Below are positions 39,501-53,900 of a DNA stretch of 64,000 nucleotides, piece after piece. Position numbers and translations under genes: made by a program. Under the pieces are notes generated by a model, which had not been told where the DNA came from, ran no database searches, and saw only the letters and a list, made by a program, of their open reading frames with translations. The stretch comes from Istiophorus platypterus. Taxonomy: Eukaryota; Chordata; Actinopteri; Istiophoriformes; Istiophoridae. Position 1 is the first letter of the stretch, and every line of letters starts with the position of its first letter. The DNA lies in NCBI GenBank assembly GCA_016859345.1, contig CM029121.1:1831329-1895328 (forward strand), in the 5' to 3' direction.

Positions 39501-42500
39501 CCTGAATTATTACGATAAAACACCTTCACTAAAGTGTTAACATATACCTGAGATGATAAAATAACAGTTTAATTAAAGAAGGAAAAATAGCCTATAAGAG
39601 CCTACATAAATATATCGTTAACATTTTCACTGTTTCAAATAAATTGGATGTTGGAAAATGAATGACAAATAAAGTACACACCACTACTGATTATAAAACA
39701 TATTTATTTAATGTATTTGGATGTTAATTTACAGAATCAAGAAATTAGTTGTCTCTTAGTTCATACTCCCTTGCTCTTTTGCCCTTCTTTGCACACCTCA
39801 GGTTTTCTGGTCTCACTTGGAAAGTACCAAAGCTTTCAAAATCTTGCTGTCAGTCCACAGTGTGACATGTCAGTCCTGCATCTGATCATATACTGACGGA
39901 CAAATACATCTCTACTATCAAATATCTGTATTGACTACATCAAAGAACTTATTTCTAGTTATTTAAACATTCACACTGATAATTCCACAGCATCCGCCTC
40001 AGTTTTAATGAGCAATTGCAGCTGTTCGACCTCACACATACACTTGTCATTTCAATGGGTACAGTCACCAGAGTAAGTGCTGTCAATGATGTGATGATTA
40101 CTGTGTTTTCTTCAGTGTACTCTTAGCTGCTGATTAAGCTTTCACCGAGGACATGTCAAGACACGGCACACATCACTGCAGTTTTTTCATACTCACTCTT
40201 TTAGTTCAAAGTCCTTCTTGTTGCCTTTACCTGAGTGCAGCAGTTGTGATGACCTTCGGAACAATGAGTGGAATTATAAGCTGTCTAGGGTCAAGAGGGC
40301 AGAGGAAGTGACAGGTGAGTGAGAGCATTCTTCTCTTCGATTGAGTCCAAAGAGTGTTTCCTGGTCCTCTCTGTCTAATGAGTGTATATGACAGTTTCCT
40401 CAGACTCTTGTCTCATTCTGAAGCTCCTTTAATTCTCATGCTGAGTTCGTTTGAGCTTTGAACTAGCCAATAACATTAACACATCCCAGCAACACACACT
40501 TATGTCAACTGCTACTATATTGAAATATGTGATGATATCACTAGTGCACTAATCGCGATTAGCATCTCACTTTGACACACTACATCTGATGAAGCAGTTT
40601 GTTTTCCAGTCTCACTTGCCCATGGCTTCACTATTTGGGGAATAATATACATCCCGCCCCTCTGCCTTTCCTATTGCGCTGACAAGTTGGTAATAACCAA
40701 TGCAATTACCAAAATGTCAAGATGGCGAAGACCATGCCCTCTGGGATTAGATTGTGAGCCTACCATGCTGCTCCTCTGTGTACAGTAAACAAGCTATTTT
40801 CTTTAAATATAAATTAGCTTAGCTAATGCATAGCATTATTGAATACACTATGAACCATGTTAAACCCTAATGAAATACATTTTAAACATTTCAAATAATT
40901 TATTCATCTCTATTTATATACATATGTATTTTTTAATTAAAATATTTATACACTGGGCTATGTAAATTAAGGACATTATCCCAAAACACAACTTTATGTA
41001 GGTTGTTATGGAAAATAACAGGGAAAATGTTTTCTTACCTGATATCGCCAATGTTTCTGCAGGATATAAATTCACCCAACTGTACTTAGGTGACCAAAAA
41101 GATTCAGTCCTCTGTGTCCATATTCCAGTTTTTTTGTTCTCAAATTCACTAAAAATAAGAATTTGCCAGGCAGATGTAAAATAATCCAGGTAGCAGCCAT
41201 TACTAGTGAGTTGATCGAGTAGCAGCGTGGATGCTCAGCAGCAGTGAACCCAAATAGACATATTTTCAAACTTGAAAATACGGCTAGAGGCACACACAGT
41301 TGTCATTGTCATTTCCTGGATGACAGTCAGATTAACCAGTCATGCTCAAAGCAACACAGTGAGACAGCCAGGGAGGGTCATCAGTTGGTCATTCCATTTC
41401 CTATGTACACTGGGGTCCAAACGTTTGCAGATTCAGAATAAAGTTTGCAGATGCAGTAACATTTAAAGTTATGTCATTTAAGATGAAGAAATATTTATGT
41501 TCTGCACTATTTCTAGGCAATCAAATTAAAGCAAATCTGGGGCATTGAAATTCTTAACTCCTTTCTAGAAAAGGTCAGAATTCCTTGAACCATGTGTTCA
41601 GATGAGACTTAGTTAGATTCAGTCTACTCATTAACTAACACAACCTGCAGCCACTGTTAACCTGCTAATAAATAAGGCTTTCCAGCAGATCATTCCTTGT
41701 AAAGTAAAATTGGGACGGTGGGAAAAAATGGCATCAGGATGAAATGAAAGTGTCAGAAGTCAAACTGTTATTCAAAGCAGAAAGGGGCTTTGTCATTCTC
41801 AAATTATGGCCAGGTTAAGATCAGAAGATCAATACATCAAGCTTAGTTCCCCGAGGAATAGAAAAGCAACTTAATCACAGATACAGAATTGTTAATAAAA
41901 GGCGCAAGACTCCAATCAGCAAATGTACTATCGAAAGGAGGCTGTCTTGTAGCAGACAAATAGCAGTTCTAAATCACTTCAGGAGAAGAGAAACAAGGCT
42001 AAACACATGGAGTGGGCAAGGAAATAACAATAACTTAGAGTCAATAACCAGAAAAAAATCATCATCCACTGATGAATCAAAGTTTAAGATTTATGGCAGT
42101 ATCTGAGGGTCAATACCTCAGTGACATGTAATACACGCTGGTTTGCATCTTTGTGGAGAAGGATTCATACTACAGTGGGACTCACTGTAAAGCCTTCAAA
42201 GAACTCCGACTCCAAAGATGACCAAGAAATCTTGGTCACAGTCATGTGACCTCAACCCCACTGAACATTTATAGGAGAACCTGAGGACTACGAAAACTGG
42301 ACATTGTTCGACATCAAAAGAGCTCTTTGGAGCATTGTCAAATCATGCTGGCTTAACCTGGGTCATCAGGCTTTGCACAAACTTGTGTAGTCAATGCCAG
42401 CCTGAGTGGATTCTGTCATTAAAGCAAAACACAACTACTTATATATTCTTGAGTTCCTGTACATTTGAAGATCAGCTTTTCCCTCAATTTGCTAAGCTGA

Positions 42501-45500
42501 TGTTATCAAGGAAAGACATCACTCTAGTATGGATTTTAATGTCAGATGTTATACTCAGTCTAAGGTAATGCAAAGTAGTGAACTGATGTATTTGTCGTGT
42601 CTGTTGTATTATAGTACAATTGGTTTTTTGTATGAAAAGTCTACACACTGTCTTTAATCAAGAACCTATTACACAGAAGTATGCTTCGCTCAACTCTTAG
42701 TCTATAAATATTGTGTAAATGTCGTATCAGTTTACTCTTTAAGGGATTGTGCTGCTCTTGGGGCAGACATAGTGGACTGTATTCATTTATTATTTTAGCT
42801 AGATATTACAGCACTTCTTTGTGGAGATCTGTTCCTGCCCTGAGGACAGGAACAGTGTGTCATTGACTTAGCTGTTATCCTAACATAAGCCTATTCAATG
42901 CAGTGAAAAAACAGTGTGATTTAAATAGAACTCCCTCACAGAAAGATGATGTAAATGAAAGGCTTAAACTTCCAGCAGGAACATTGTGCTGGGGGCTATT
43001 CTAACAATGGCCCTTTGAACAAAAGGAAATGCTGTAGTGGCAACTTTAAGTAACAACCTGTACGATTCTACACTGTGAAACCGAGGGGTACTGTATTGCT
43101 TTGCTTTGGCATAAAATGGGGCATAATAATGCAGCATGAGCTAAAGCAAATGTATGTGAAGCAGTGACAGTCTTATGGCAGACATAGCGTCCTAAAGGCT
43201 GGGATCCATTAGCAGTGTAATCTGTATTAGGTTATGCATTTCTCAAGGCACAAATATTGTACTTTTGTATACAGGATATCATATCAGTCCATTTAATTAA
43301 GGTTAATGTTGCTATTCTCTATTATGCCTGACATGCTGGTCTAGGATCAGCCTATTGTATTAAAAAAAAAAGGCCAGAACACTTCACAGGGAAAATATGT
43401 GTATTTATCTAGATATTAGTCATTCAGTCCATGGGGCAGACAAACTACATTTTGCTATAAGCATCTACCACTTCTTGTGACCAAGTGCATGATCTGCTGT
43501 GGCAGGACACTTGTTTGTCCTCAAGCGTCTGATCTCTCAGCTATATCATGACTAAAATTGCAAAAATGTATTCTCCTTCCCTGTGTAGACAGTCTTTCAC
43601 AGTTTCAAATGAAACATTTCACTATAGCTCTGAAGTTAAATTGGGTGTTTGAGGGCATTTACATCCATATTTGGTGAACAGCATGGGATTTTTGTCTACC
43701 TTTCACTGCATCATTTCAAACCCAGTGTCATGGAGCACAAAGCCGAAACAGATTCAGAATATCTATATATACTGTATGCATTAGCAAAAATTAATACATT
43801 CAAGTGTTACTTACATTGATGATGACAGCCACCTTTGCTACCCCTCTTAGTATGTTGTACCATATACCTGTAGACATAACAATGTGTACTGGATTTTAGA
43901 GATAAGACTGATTTCTTTTTTCGTACAGTGAAAGAAACTATATCTATGCAGCTCATTGGTTGTCAGGAATACATGTACAGGTCAACAGCAACAAAATTTC
44001 ACCAAGATCTCACTGTTTTGTTTTTTTTTTGTCGTTGAGTATTTCCAAGCATTTTATTCCTTTTTTGTAAGAGAAACAGTACGTTGAATGTAACCCACCA
44101 ATGTCTTTGGCTCTTGCTGCCACTGGTCTTCGCAACTCAGTCACAAATTTCTTGGCATCGAGTCGTATTTCAATGATGTTGTTGAGCAGTGCAAAGAGCG
44201 GGGCGAGGGGGAAGGATGCCACGAACAGTGTAACAAAACCAAACTGTATGACTGGACACAAAGGAGAACAGAAAAATATATTAGGAAGTTATCACAACCA
44301 ACTGTCAGCCACATATCTGTCATTAAATCTAGCTGAGACTGATGCAACTAAAGCCCTATGCAATTTATTAACAGTATATTACAATGCACTTTCCTGAGAG
44401 TAAGGTGCACTTTACTGGAAACTTTTCTTTCCCAGTTAAGAACTGGGGCCAGATATATAAATGATACGTACACACAAGAAACTAGAATTGAAACTGGAGT
44501 TCATGAAAACAGAATCTGCCATTAGAATTTGAACAGCTTGAGATGAAATATCAGGCATTAGAATTTTACTCTGGACACAGTGCAATAAATACCAACAGCT
44601 TCATGGTCAGGCAGACTGACCAGTGCGCGGAGATTTGTTGAAGAACCTCACTGATGTGGGTCACTTGATGTTTTTGCACAGTTTTATAATTCTAGCATTA
44701 AGAATGAGCATACATATTTCTATTATTGCACACGCAGACTTTTAGTCATTAATCTAAGCATAACGTTATGCATCTGGCCTCAGGTTTTAGGATTTTTAAA
44801 AAAAAAAAAAACCTACTCTGTGGTAAAACAGATATGCTGATGCCTTCTAAATGTCAGTGATTAACCCTGTTCTTTATAAATAACTAACAGCAGTGAGTAT
44901 GACAACTGTCTTCAGTAAATAAAATACGATATCATAGTTAATAGAATCAAAAGTCTTTGACATATCTACAAATAGTGCAGTATGATGTTGCCTTTTATTG
45001 AGTAAACAATGTTCTCCACAACAGCAGTTGCAGCAATTATTAATTACGATGAGCTGATTTGAATCCTCACTGTTATGTATTAAGTATTATCTACATATTG
45101 TGTTCAGCAGCATTTATTTTTTTAGCTTTACTCCCTCATAAATAAAGTGTTTGGACACAGTCATGACTGCTTTAGCAAAATCTGTGTTCACTGTTTTTTT
45201 TTCTGCTTTACCCACCCATATCCTGGCACAAATTGAAAATAATTGCAGTACAATTTTGAGCCTTAGATTTTTAAAGATGGGATAAAACCAGCAGAGTGCT
45301 TGAGAGACCCACACCACAGCAACAACAATAGTTATGGAAGCAAACCTCAACAAAAGCGTAATGTTAGATTTATACCTGATGCTGGTGGATTAACAGAAGT
45401 CCTACCATAGACATGCCTTGTGCCTTGCTTAAGCATTCACACCCCTTGGTGTTTTTCTTGTTTTGGTGCATTATAAGCTGAAATTGAAATTGATTTTTAT

Positions 45501-46815
45501 TTTTGATGAAGCTAACAAAATAGTGCAAAAAAATTAAAAACTGAACTATTGTGAGTACATATTTATTAAGACCCATTTGCCATGAAATCACTAAATCTGG
45601 TCCCTCATCTGATCTAACCAGTTAACTTCAGAGGTCACATAATAAGTTGATTGAGGTCCACCTGTGTGCAATCAAAGTTTCACCTGATCTGTCATATGGT
45701 GTCTGTTAAATGCAACTGTTCTGAAAGGTCCCTGAGTTTGCAACACCCATAAGCAAGAAACGTGAAACCACCAAAGCTCACAGACGTAAGAAGGAGGACA
45801 TTATTCAGAGATTCAACAAAGGCACCACAGATAAAACTGAAGGAACAGCAAACATCCACAATGGAGATGGGAATAATTGTCCCAGGCACCACTTTATGGA
45901 GGAGTGGCCAGGAAAAGGGCACTAATTAAAGAAAACAAATGAGAAAATATGTTTGGAGTTCACCAAACAATATGTGGTAGAAGAAGGTTCCCTGGTCGGA
46001 TGAGACTAAAATTGAAAGTTTTGGCCATCATAGGAAGCAATGTGTGGCACAAACCCAATACCTCCCATCATCCCAAGAACACTACTCCCACAGTAAAGAA
46101 TGGTGGTGGCAACATCATGCTGTGGGGAGGCTTTCCAGCAGCCAGGACTGGAAAAGGTGTCAGGATTTAAGGAGAGATGGATGCCATTAAAAACAGGGCA
46201 ACTCAAGAGGGAAACCTGTTATGGTTTGTTTACCAGGAGTTTTGAGACTGGAGTAGAGGTTCACTTTCCAGTGAGGACAATGGCCCTGAAGATACTCCTG
46301 AAGCCATACAGGAGTGCTGAATACTTTCACAAGGCACTGTAAAGCTTAGGTTTTGATTTTTAGTTCAGCATAGGATCCCTCCTGTTGATAATACCACCAC
46401 AGCACTGGACAGATATTGCACATGATCCTGCTCTGTTGTACTTTAATTGTATTTCCCATTGTGACTGCAATTACATTCTTTAATTACATTGTAATACTAT
46501 CAGCAATCTATACCACATCACTTACACTGCCAACTGCATGAAGAGGGGAACACTGCCCTGTGGACTTCCAAACTTTGCAATATGTACAAGTTAATATGAT
46601 CTGGTGAATGAGTGAATGTGTGTGTATGTGTGTGTGTGGGGTTATCATGTGTGGTACTGACTCATTTCCATATATTCAGGTGTTAACCCAGCAAATGGTT
46701 CCAGGAAGTGGTCTGTTTCATATCTCTGCAGCTTCTTCTGTCTCTCTTCTTCTTGAAAAGCACCTTGCTTTGACCGAATGTAGCGAATCAGCTTCTTCAG
46801 CTTGCTGAGAAACAT

Positions 46816-46877
<62 letters not shown>

Positions 46878-47888
46878 CGCATAGAAGAAATGTGACCACA
46901 CAAGCATGCACACGTTTTTGCACACTTCATTGTGTGGTAGGAGTCTTCACTCCATTGGATAAAACTGCCATTTACCCATAGATCCACACTGAATAATCCA
47001 TTATGACAAAGTGAAAAATATGTTTGGAGTTCACCAAACAATATGTGGTAGAAGAAGGTTCCCTGGTCGGATGAGACTAAAATTGAAAGTTTTGGCCATC
47101 ATAGGAAGCAATGTGTGGCACAAACCCAATACCTCCCATCATCCCAAGAACACTACTCCCACAGTAAAGAATGGTGGTGGCAACATCATGCCGTGGGGAG
47201 GCTTTCCAGCAGCCAGGACTGGAAAAGGTGTCAGGATTTAAGGAGAGATGGATGCCATTAAAAACAGGGCAACTCAAGAGGGAAACCTGTTATGGTTTGT
47301 TTACCAGGAGTTTTGAGACTGGAGTAGAGGTTCACTTTCCAGTGAGGACAATGGCCCTGAAGATACTCCTGAAGCCATACAGGTGTGCTGAATACTTTCA
47401 CAAGGCACTGTAAAGCTTAGGTTTTGATTTTTAGTTCAGCATAGGATCCCTCCTGTTGATAATATCACCACAGCACTAGACAGATATTGCACATGATCCT
47501 GCTCTGTTGTACTTTAATTGTATTTCCCATTGTGACTGCAATTACATTCTTTAATTACATTGTAATACTATCAGCAATCTATACCACATCACTTACACTG
47601 CCAACTGCATGAAGAGGGGAACACTGCCCTGTGGACTTCCAAACTTTGCAATATGTACAAGTTAATATGATCTGGTGAATGAGTGAATGTGTGTGTATGT
47701 GTGTGTGTGTGGGGTTATCATGTGTGGTACTGACTCATTTCCATATATTCAGGTGTTAACCCAGCAAATGGTTCCAGGAAGTGGTCTGTTTCATATCTCT
47801 GCAGCTTCTTCTGTCTCTCTTCTTCTTGAAAAGCACCTTGCTTTGACCGAATGTAGCGAATCAGCTTCTTCAGCTTGCTGAGAAACAT

Positions 47889-47948
<60 letters not shown>

Positions 47949-50900
47949 CGCATAGAAGAAATGTGACCACACAAGCATGCACACGTTTTTGCACACTTCA
48001 TTGTGTGGTAGGAGTCTTCACTCCATTGGATAAAACTGCCATTTACCCATAGATCCACACTGAATAATCCATTATGACAAAGTGAAAAATATGTTTTCAG
48101 GATTTATTACATTTTTCAAAAATCAAAAACTAAAATCTCTCACAAAATGCGATCAGACCATTAGTTCAGAACTTTGTAGTAGCCCCTTTGGCAGCAGTTA
48201 CAGCTTTATTAGTCTTTTTGGGTAAGTCTTTACAAGCCTTGCACACTTTACTTTGAGCAGTTTATCCCATTCTTCCTGGCAGATCCTCTCAAGCTCAGTT
48301 AGATTTGATGGGAATCGTCTTTGAACTGTCATCTTCAGTGTCAACAGATGTTCTTTTGGATCTAAATCTGGGCTTTGGCTGGGGCCACTCAAGGACAGTC
48401 AGAGACTTATTCTGTAGGTACTCCAGCATTGCCTTTGATGCATACTTCGGGTCAATGTAGCGTGAAAAAGTGAACCACTGCCTCAGTCTAAGGTCACATG
48501 CACTCTTGAGTAGGTTCTCTTCAAGGAGAGAGAGTCCCTCAAATGCTGTATGGCAAACTTCATGCAGGTTGTCACCTGCCTTTTACTTAAAGTCTCTCTG
48601 TTTAGCCAATTTACCATAAATGCCTAATTGATGGAGAACTGCAGAGATGCAGTTGGAGTGAGGACTGTGGGACCCTATATACACAGGTGTGTGCTATTCT
48701 ACTCAATGCCTAATCAATTCAATTTGCCACGGATGGAGTCTAATCAAGTTCGAGACACTTCTCAAGGATAATTTGGAGTGGTGCAGCAGAGGGTCTGAAT
48801 ATTTTTAGAAAATGGGAGATTTCAGTTTTTGGGTTTTTTTTGTAACTTGTTTTCACTTTGTCATTATAAATCATTGAGTGTAGATTGATGGATAAAAAGA
48901 GCCTTTTTATGTATTTGAAAATAAATCAACAACACAATAAAGTTTGCAAAGCAAAGGGGTCTGAATACTTTCTGAAGCCACTTTAGCTTTTGATTCATTT
49001 AGTTTAATTCTGTTTATTATTTTGCTCCTTCCAACTGCTGAGTTCATAATATGGTGAAAAAATACTTGGAGCCCCTTGTTCTTTTTGTTTGATGGAGGTT
49101 CATTGGAACTGGATTAATGTGTTTTGCTAGGCTTCCCCCTTAGGTTTGACATGATAATTATTGTTATTTTTGTATGCCTTGTAACCTACTCTATACATCT
49201 ATGAAACTGGCTTCTTTTTTTCAAGTTAATCTAGGACACCAGAGATAGAGAAAGGGGCAAACTTCCCACCAGTTACCACTGGACTGTATCATTTTTAGGA
49301 TGATACATGAGCCAGTTCCATGCCATGAAAATGAGACTGATTTGACTAGTTCATGTTCAAGTTGACTGTGCTCCTTGATGATGTGATGTGTAACCATAAA
49401 CAATTAATTTAAAGTCGTTCATACTTACGGTATTCCAATCTCAAAAAGGTTGTTCTGAATTAGCTGCTTTCCCAACATAGTGATACTCAGCTGGATACAC
49501 AACTCCATTAGACAGCCTCCATGAGCACACTGTAAAACAGTGCAAAACTACTTTGACACAAAACACAAAATGAAAACATATATTTAAGAGTTTAAGGGAT
49601 TGCTGAAAAATATGAAGATTAATAACAGCACTGGTCTACATGCTTAGACTTCAGTTTTTTATTTTTTTTTATTCATTATTTAATTCATTTTATTCTATAT
49701 GCTATTATTCTATTCTATAGATAAATTTTCTATGTTTCCTATGATTTTTAAAACATCAAACCACTAGGACATGTCTGTTGTCAAACGGTGAACCCACTTT
49801 CCCTCCAATCTACAAAACCTCTTGCTATTTAATTCTGGTCTTTTTAGGGTAATTTCTGAAGCCTAAATTATAGCTTAAGCTCCAAAAAAATTTGAGTCTT
49901 AATATAAGCTTAACATTAACTGTCCAACATAAACTGGTGAGTGAGGTGTAGTCAAGCATATGCAGCAAAACGTTAGAATTTCTGCAAACAGGCTAAAGCT
50001 GACCTATGTGGGATTCTGCTAAGATAGCTTGATGCTAACTGTCTTCCTAATCATCAGTTCAGCAGTCCCAGAACTAAAGTGACCAGTGCTGGAATGCAGC
50101 TTTATTCTGTTAAGCTTTGGGGAACAGTGTTAGTTTTCCACATTTTGTGGAACATTCATCAGTATGCAGGGAAAAACATCAATCCACTGCTTGTTTTGAC
50201 CAAGCAACTGGTGAGCCCCCTTGGACCTTGGGTGGAAAGCAAATGATGAAGAAAAATTTGTTGGGCCACTCAGTGAATAATTTAAGGAGCCAATTTTGTT
50301 GCCTAAAGCCTTTTCCCGGCCAATCTCTCCTCTGGTGTGCTGTACACATCATGTACACATCATTATCTACTATATAGCCCTTGATTATTCAGGATTATTC
50401 ATAGTTATTCAGGGACTACTTATAAACAATTTATTAATTATCAGAGATAATTATCATTATCATTCCTAATCATTCCTCACTCATTCCTTAGTAACGACTC
50501 ACATTTATTTTCAGAGAATTATAAAGTGTTACCAGTGCCACTCAGAAACTCTGTTATTGTTATTTCGGAATCGTACTAGTTCAGAATCTTTATGAAAATA
50601 AAATTAAGACCACATGTTAACCAGCAGTCACTTCCATGCTATTTCCAAGCTGATGATCTGCTGCTAAAATCCTGAACCTGATTCTGATTCAACTCACATG
50701 GACATATGTGTTGAGGTTGGAATGCCTATACAATGATAAAAATTAAAAATTCAAAGTTCATTAACTGAGTTATACATGAAACTCTTGGTTATATTGCCCC
50801 TTAGCAGGTGGAACTTGCTCTTGCTCTGTAGTGGGAGAATAGATCACAACCCCTGTGTTGGTCTCTGGCTTTCGATGTGAATAACTTTCTTGATCTTTCT

Positions 50901-53900
50901 CTGGTCATCCACTGACCCACTGACCCCTTCCCAGTCAAAGCTGTGATCTGTCTTGGGCCAGCATAAGTCTAATGGCATCTATTTCCACTGCTCTTTTACT
51001 CCTCTATCGGTGCAGTGTTCACAGCAACTGTTCGTAGTTTCAGCACATACTACCCAAGTTTTCCTCTCAGAGTTTCTGTAGTGCAATGGAACCTCTTTTT
51101 ACTGTTCTTGATGATTTATAACATCAGTGTGTTCATGTTCAGTTAAATTCATTTGCTTAATCACATGTTCTGTATAAATTCATATTTTTTCTTCAGTCCA
51201 GGCTGCTGGTGGTGTAACAATGTGGTGGATGTTTTACTACAACACTTTGGTCCCTTAACAACAATCAGTCAGTGTTTGAATTCCACAGCCTGTCTAAATA
51301 TTGTTGCTGAACATGTGAATCCTCAGTTTACCATCTTCTATTGGCTACTCCCAGCAGGATAATGCTCCATGTCACAAAGAAAAAAATTGTCTCCAACTGG
51401 TTTCATGAACATGACCATGGGTTCAGTGAACGTCAGTGGCCTAACCAGTCTCCAGACCCTAATCAAGTAGAATACCTTTGGGCTGAGAGAGCACAGGAGA
51501 CTAGCAACAACAATGTGCAGCTGACAATCTACAATGTGTTAACATGGACCAGAATCTCAGAGGAAAGTTTCGGACATATTGCTGAGTCTATGCCACAGAG
51601 AACTAAGTTTTAAGTGCCTCAATTAATTAGACAATCCTAATAATTAATAATTAGTGTGGTGTTCCTAATAAAGGGCATAGTGAGTGTGTGGCAATGAGGA
51701 AATCATGGAGTGTTTGTGATGTATAATCAAAAATCTGCCACTACTTTCTAAAAGCATATAAGTAGCAGCAATATGAAATTAATGGAGACCATTAAAATAT
51801 CAAAATGATCATGTAAAATAGTTATTAACACTAAGACACAATTAACTACCTGCAATAGTGACTCTTTCCAAACTCCCCAGGCAACTAATGAACACTGAGT
51901 GTACAGGAACCATCCTGGCAAACCTAAATCCCCCATTAAATTAGATTAAAAAGATTATGATGAGCCTTTAAAGAAACCCAATCTATGTCATGTGTGCATA
52001 ATCTCAGAATCTGTAGTTGTGGTTGGTTGTTAAGCAGGAAAAAGTGACAACTTTTTTCAGTGTCTTCGTGGAAGCAGTATACTGTGTAACACTGCAAATC
52101 CCACGTGTTGCACATACCAAACTCAGAAAGCACCTCAACTCTAATCCCAGTGTGTGGTTACAGAAGAGTTTGCAGATGATTTGTAAAAGGGTAAACCTTA
52201 CCTCTTCCATTCTGTAGGATTCAAACACATATAGGTAGCTACCTGGTCTGCCTACCAGTCTAGAGGTAAAAATGAATGACATGGTTGAGATATAAAGTAT
52301 TCTTTATCTTAAAACATTTATATATTCATTTTTACATTTTTTGAAATTATATAAGAGGGTTTTAACATATTTAAATGACAGAAAAAGTAACTACAGATTT
52401 ACTCTTTGAAATATATTGAGGTTACCAACCTTCCCCTGAAGAAAGCAATGTAGATGATGGGGGTGAAAGCATTGAAAAACTTGAGAATGAAGGTCTTGAA
52501 GATGAGTCGTTCCTCAAAACTCTTGTCGGTTTTAGGGACCTCTAAAAGTGAAGAGCGAGATCAGCTTAGTCAATCTATCTGTAAGTTATCCGACTCTGAT
52601 AAGCCTAGCAATCTGAGTAACAAAATCTTGCAAAGCTAGTTATAAACTTTTAAGAACATGTATCAAAGTTATCTTGGAGACAAGGAACATGTAAAAATAA
52701 ATAACATACATTACATAATGTAACGGCATGTGAGCACAAGGAGCACAAACACAGGTATACAGGGGTTGAAACATTCACACAATATTATAACCTTAGATAT
52801 AATTTGACCCAACATTTACACCCTCATAATGTCGTCTAGAGCAGCCACTTGCTCTCATTTAAAAATGCCTTTCCCCTTTAATTAATGAAAATGCTGAATG
52901 TGCATGATTATAATGATGACCAATCACACATTATGAGAATGCCTAAATTTAATAAAAGCTGACTAGTATTCACCAACAATTTTACAGAGAACCTTTTTTC
53001 AATCCTACAGGCAAAAATGAGCACCAACAACTTTTAACCAAATCCAGCAAGTGTGATAAGTGTGACAATTATCAATACAAAGCTTATCTTTTCGGATTTT
53101 GGTAAAACAATGACTCCATGTTTCATGGTGTACAAAACTCACATATAGTCTTCTATCATTCTCTGATTAATCAAAAGGCAAATAATTAATGTATTATTAT
53201 TATTATATATACTCTTTTTCCAGGCTAAAAAACGTAAGCTTAAGTATGAGTTTCACTTACCTTGCACTTTTACAAGGCCCCAAAAATAAAAATCATCTAA
53301 TTGAGATCGTTTGATTTTATTTCCAGTTACATCATAAAACCCATAATGATTCACCAAGATAAATTGTTCTAGATAACTTCATAGCAAATCATAATCCATG
53401 ACCCCCATGGTAATCCATTAAATTAATCACATTATTCAGGAACCTAGGTTATATTATGGCTACTCCTGTGCAATGTGATTTTTGGTGACAGAAAATTAGT
53501 TGGATTTCCAAAGTTTAATGTCTGCCTCAAAGAGGTTCGTCTCTTGAAAACTCCTGACTGCTCTTTACTGTTCTACTTTATCTTCTGCTCCAACACAGAT
53601 GACCTTTCAGTTTGCTAATCACATTTTGGGCTGAGTGTGATAATGAGTAAATATTTGTATGTAACCTCATTATATTGCTTAGATCTCTTCACTGTGCCCC
53701 TCTTACCCAGGAAAACAACTATGTCAGCTTTGCTGGCATCTTTCATAATTCCTCCACCTACATGTCAAAATTATTTCTGTTATCTTCAGGAGTAGTGTTC
53801 TTACTGGTCACCATGGTGATGCTATAAACTCATTCTGGTTAGCCAGACACTTTGGCAAACTCCTGTCAAGTGAGGCTAAAAGGAAAGACGACAACAATGA

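Larger units (their letters stand above)
32610..43814. other. 11.2-kb anoctamin intron
   Basis: This is by far the largest intron of the gene in the window. It holds transposon relics (33345-33680, 41404-42480), the second copy of an unassigned repeat (34310-34510), an odd block of open frames (34900-35890) and a CA microsatellite (36494-36555). Otherwise it is AT-rich sequence with no exon recognised. Confidence 0.75.
45944..47014. repeat. 1071-bp tandem duplication, copy A
   Basis: Copy A of a direct tandem repeat with copy B at 47015-48085. By eye the copies differ at four substitutions (two of them near 46390) and by one TG unit and one CA unit. Each contains the right part of Tc1-like element Y, 300 bp of intron, the 143-bp anoctamin exon, a (CA)n tract and the left end of another Tc1-like element. 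Both outer breakpoints and the junction share AAAATATGTTT. Confidence 0.95.
47015..48085. repeat. 1071-bp tandem duplication, copy B
   Basis: Copy B, directly adjoining copy A. Its left edge joins the middle of element Y to the left end of element X, a junction absent from either parent element. Its right edge continues into the rest of element X. Confidence 0.95.

Noticed and set aside
45949..46342. Novel conserved protein present in two copies (also at 47011-47413)
   Set aside because: It is a broken Tc1-like transposase copied by the tandem duplication.
46608..46808. Plus-strand open frame over the duplicated exon
   Set aside because: It is the opposite-strand shadow of the anoctamin exon. 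The minus strand matches the ANO1 family and has splice sites.
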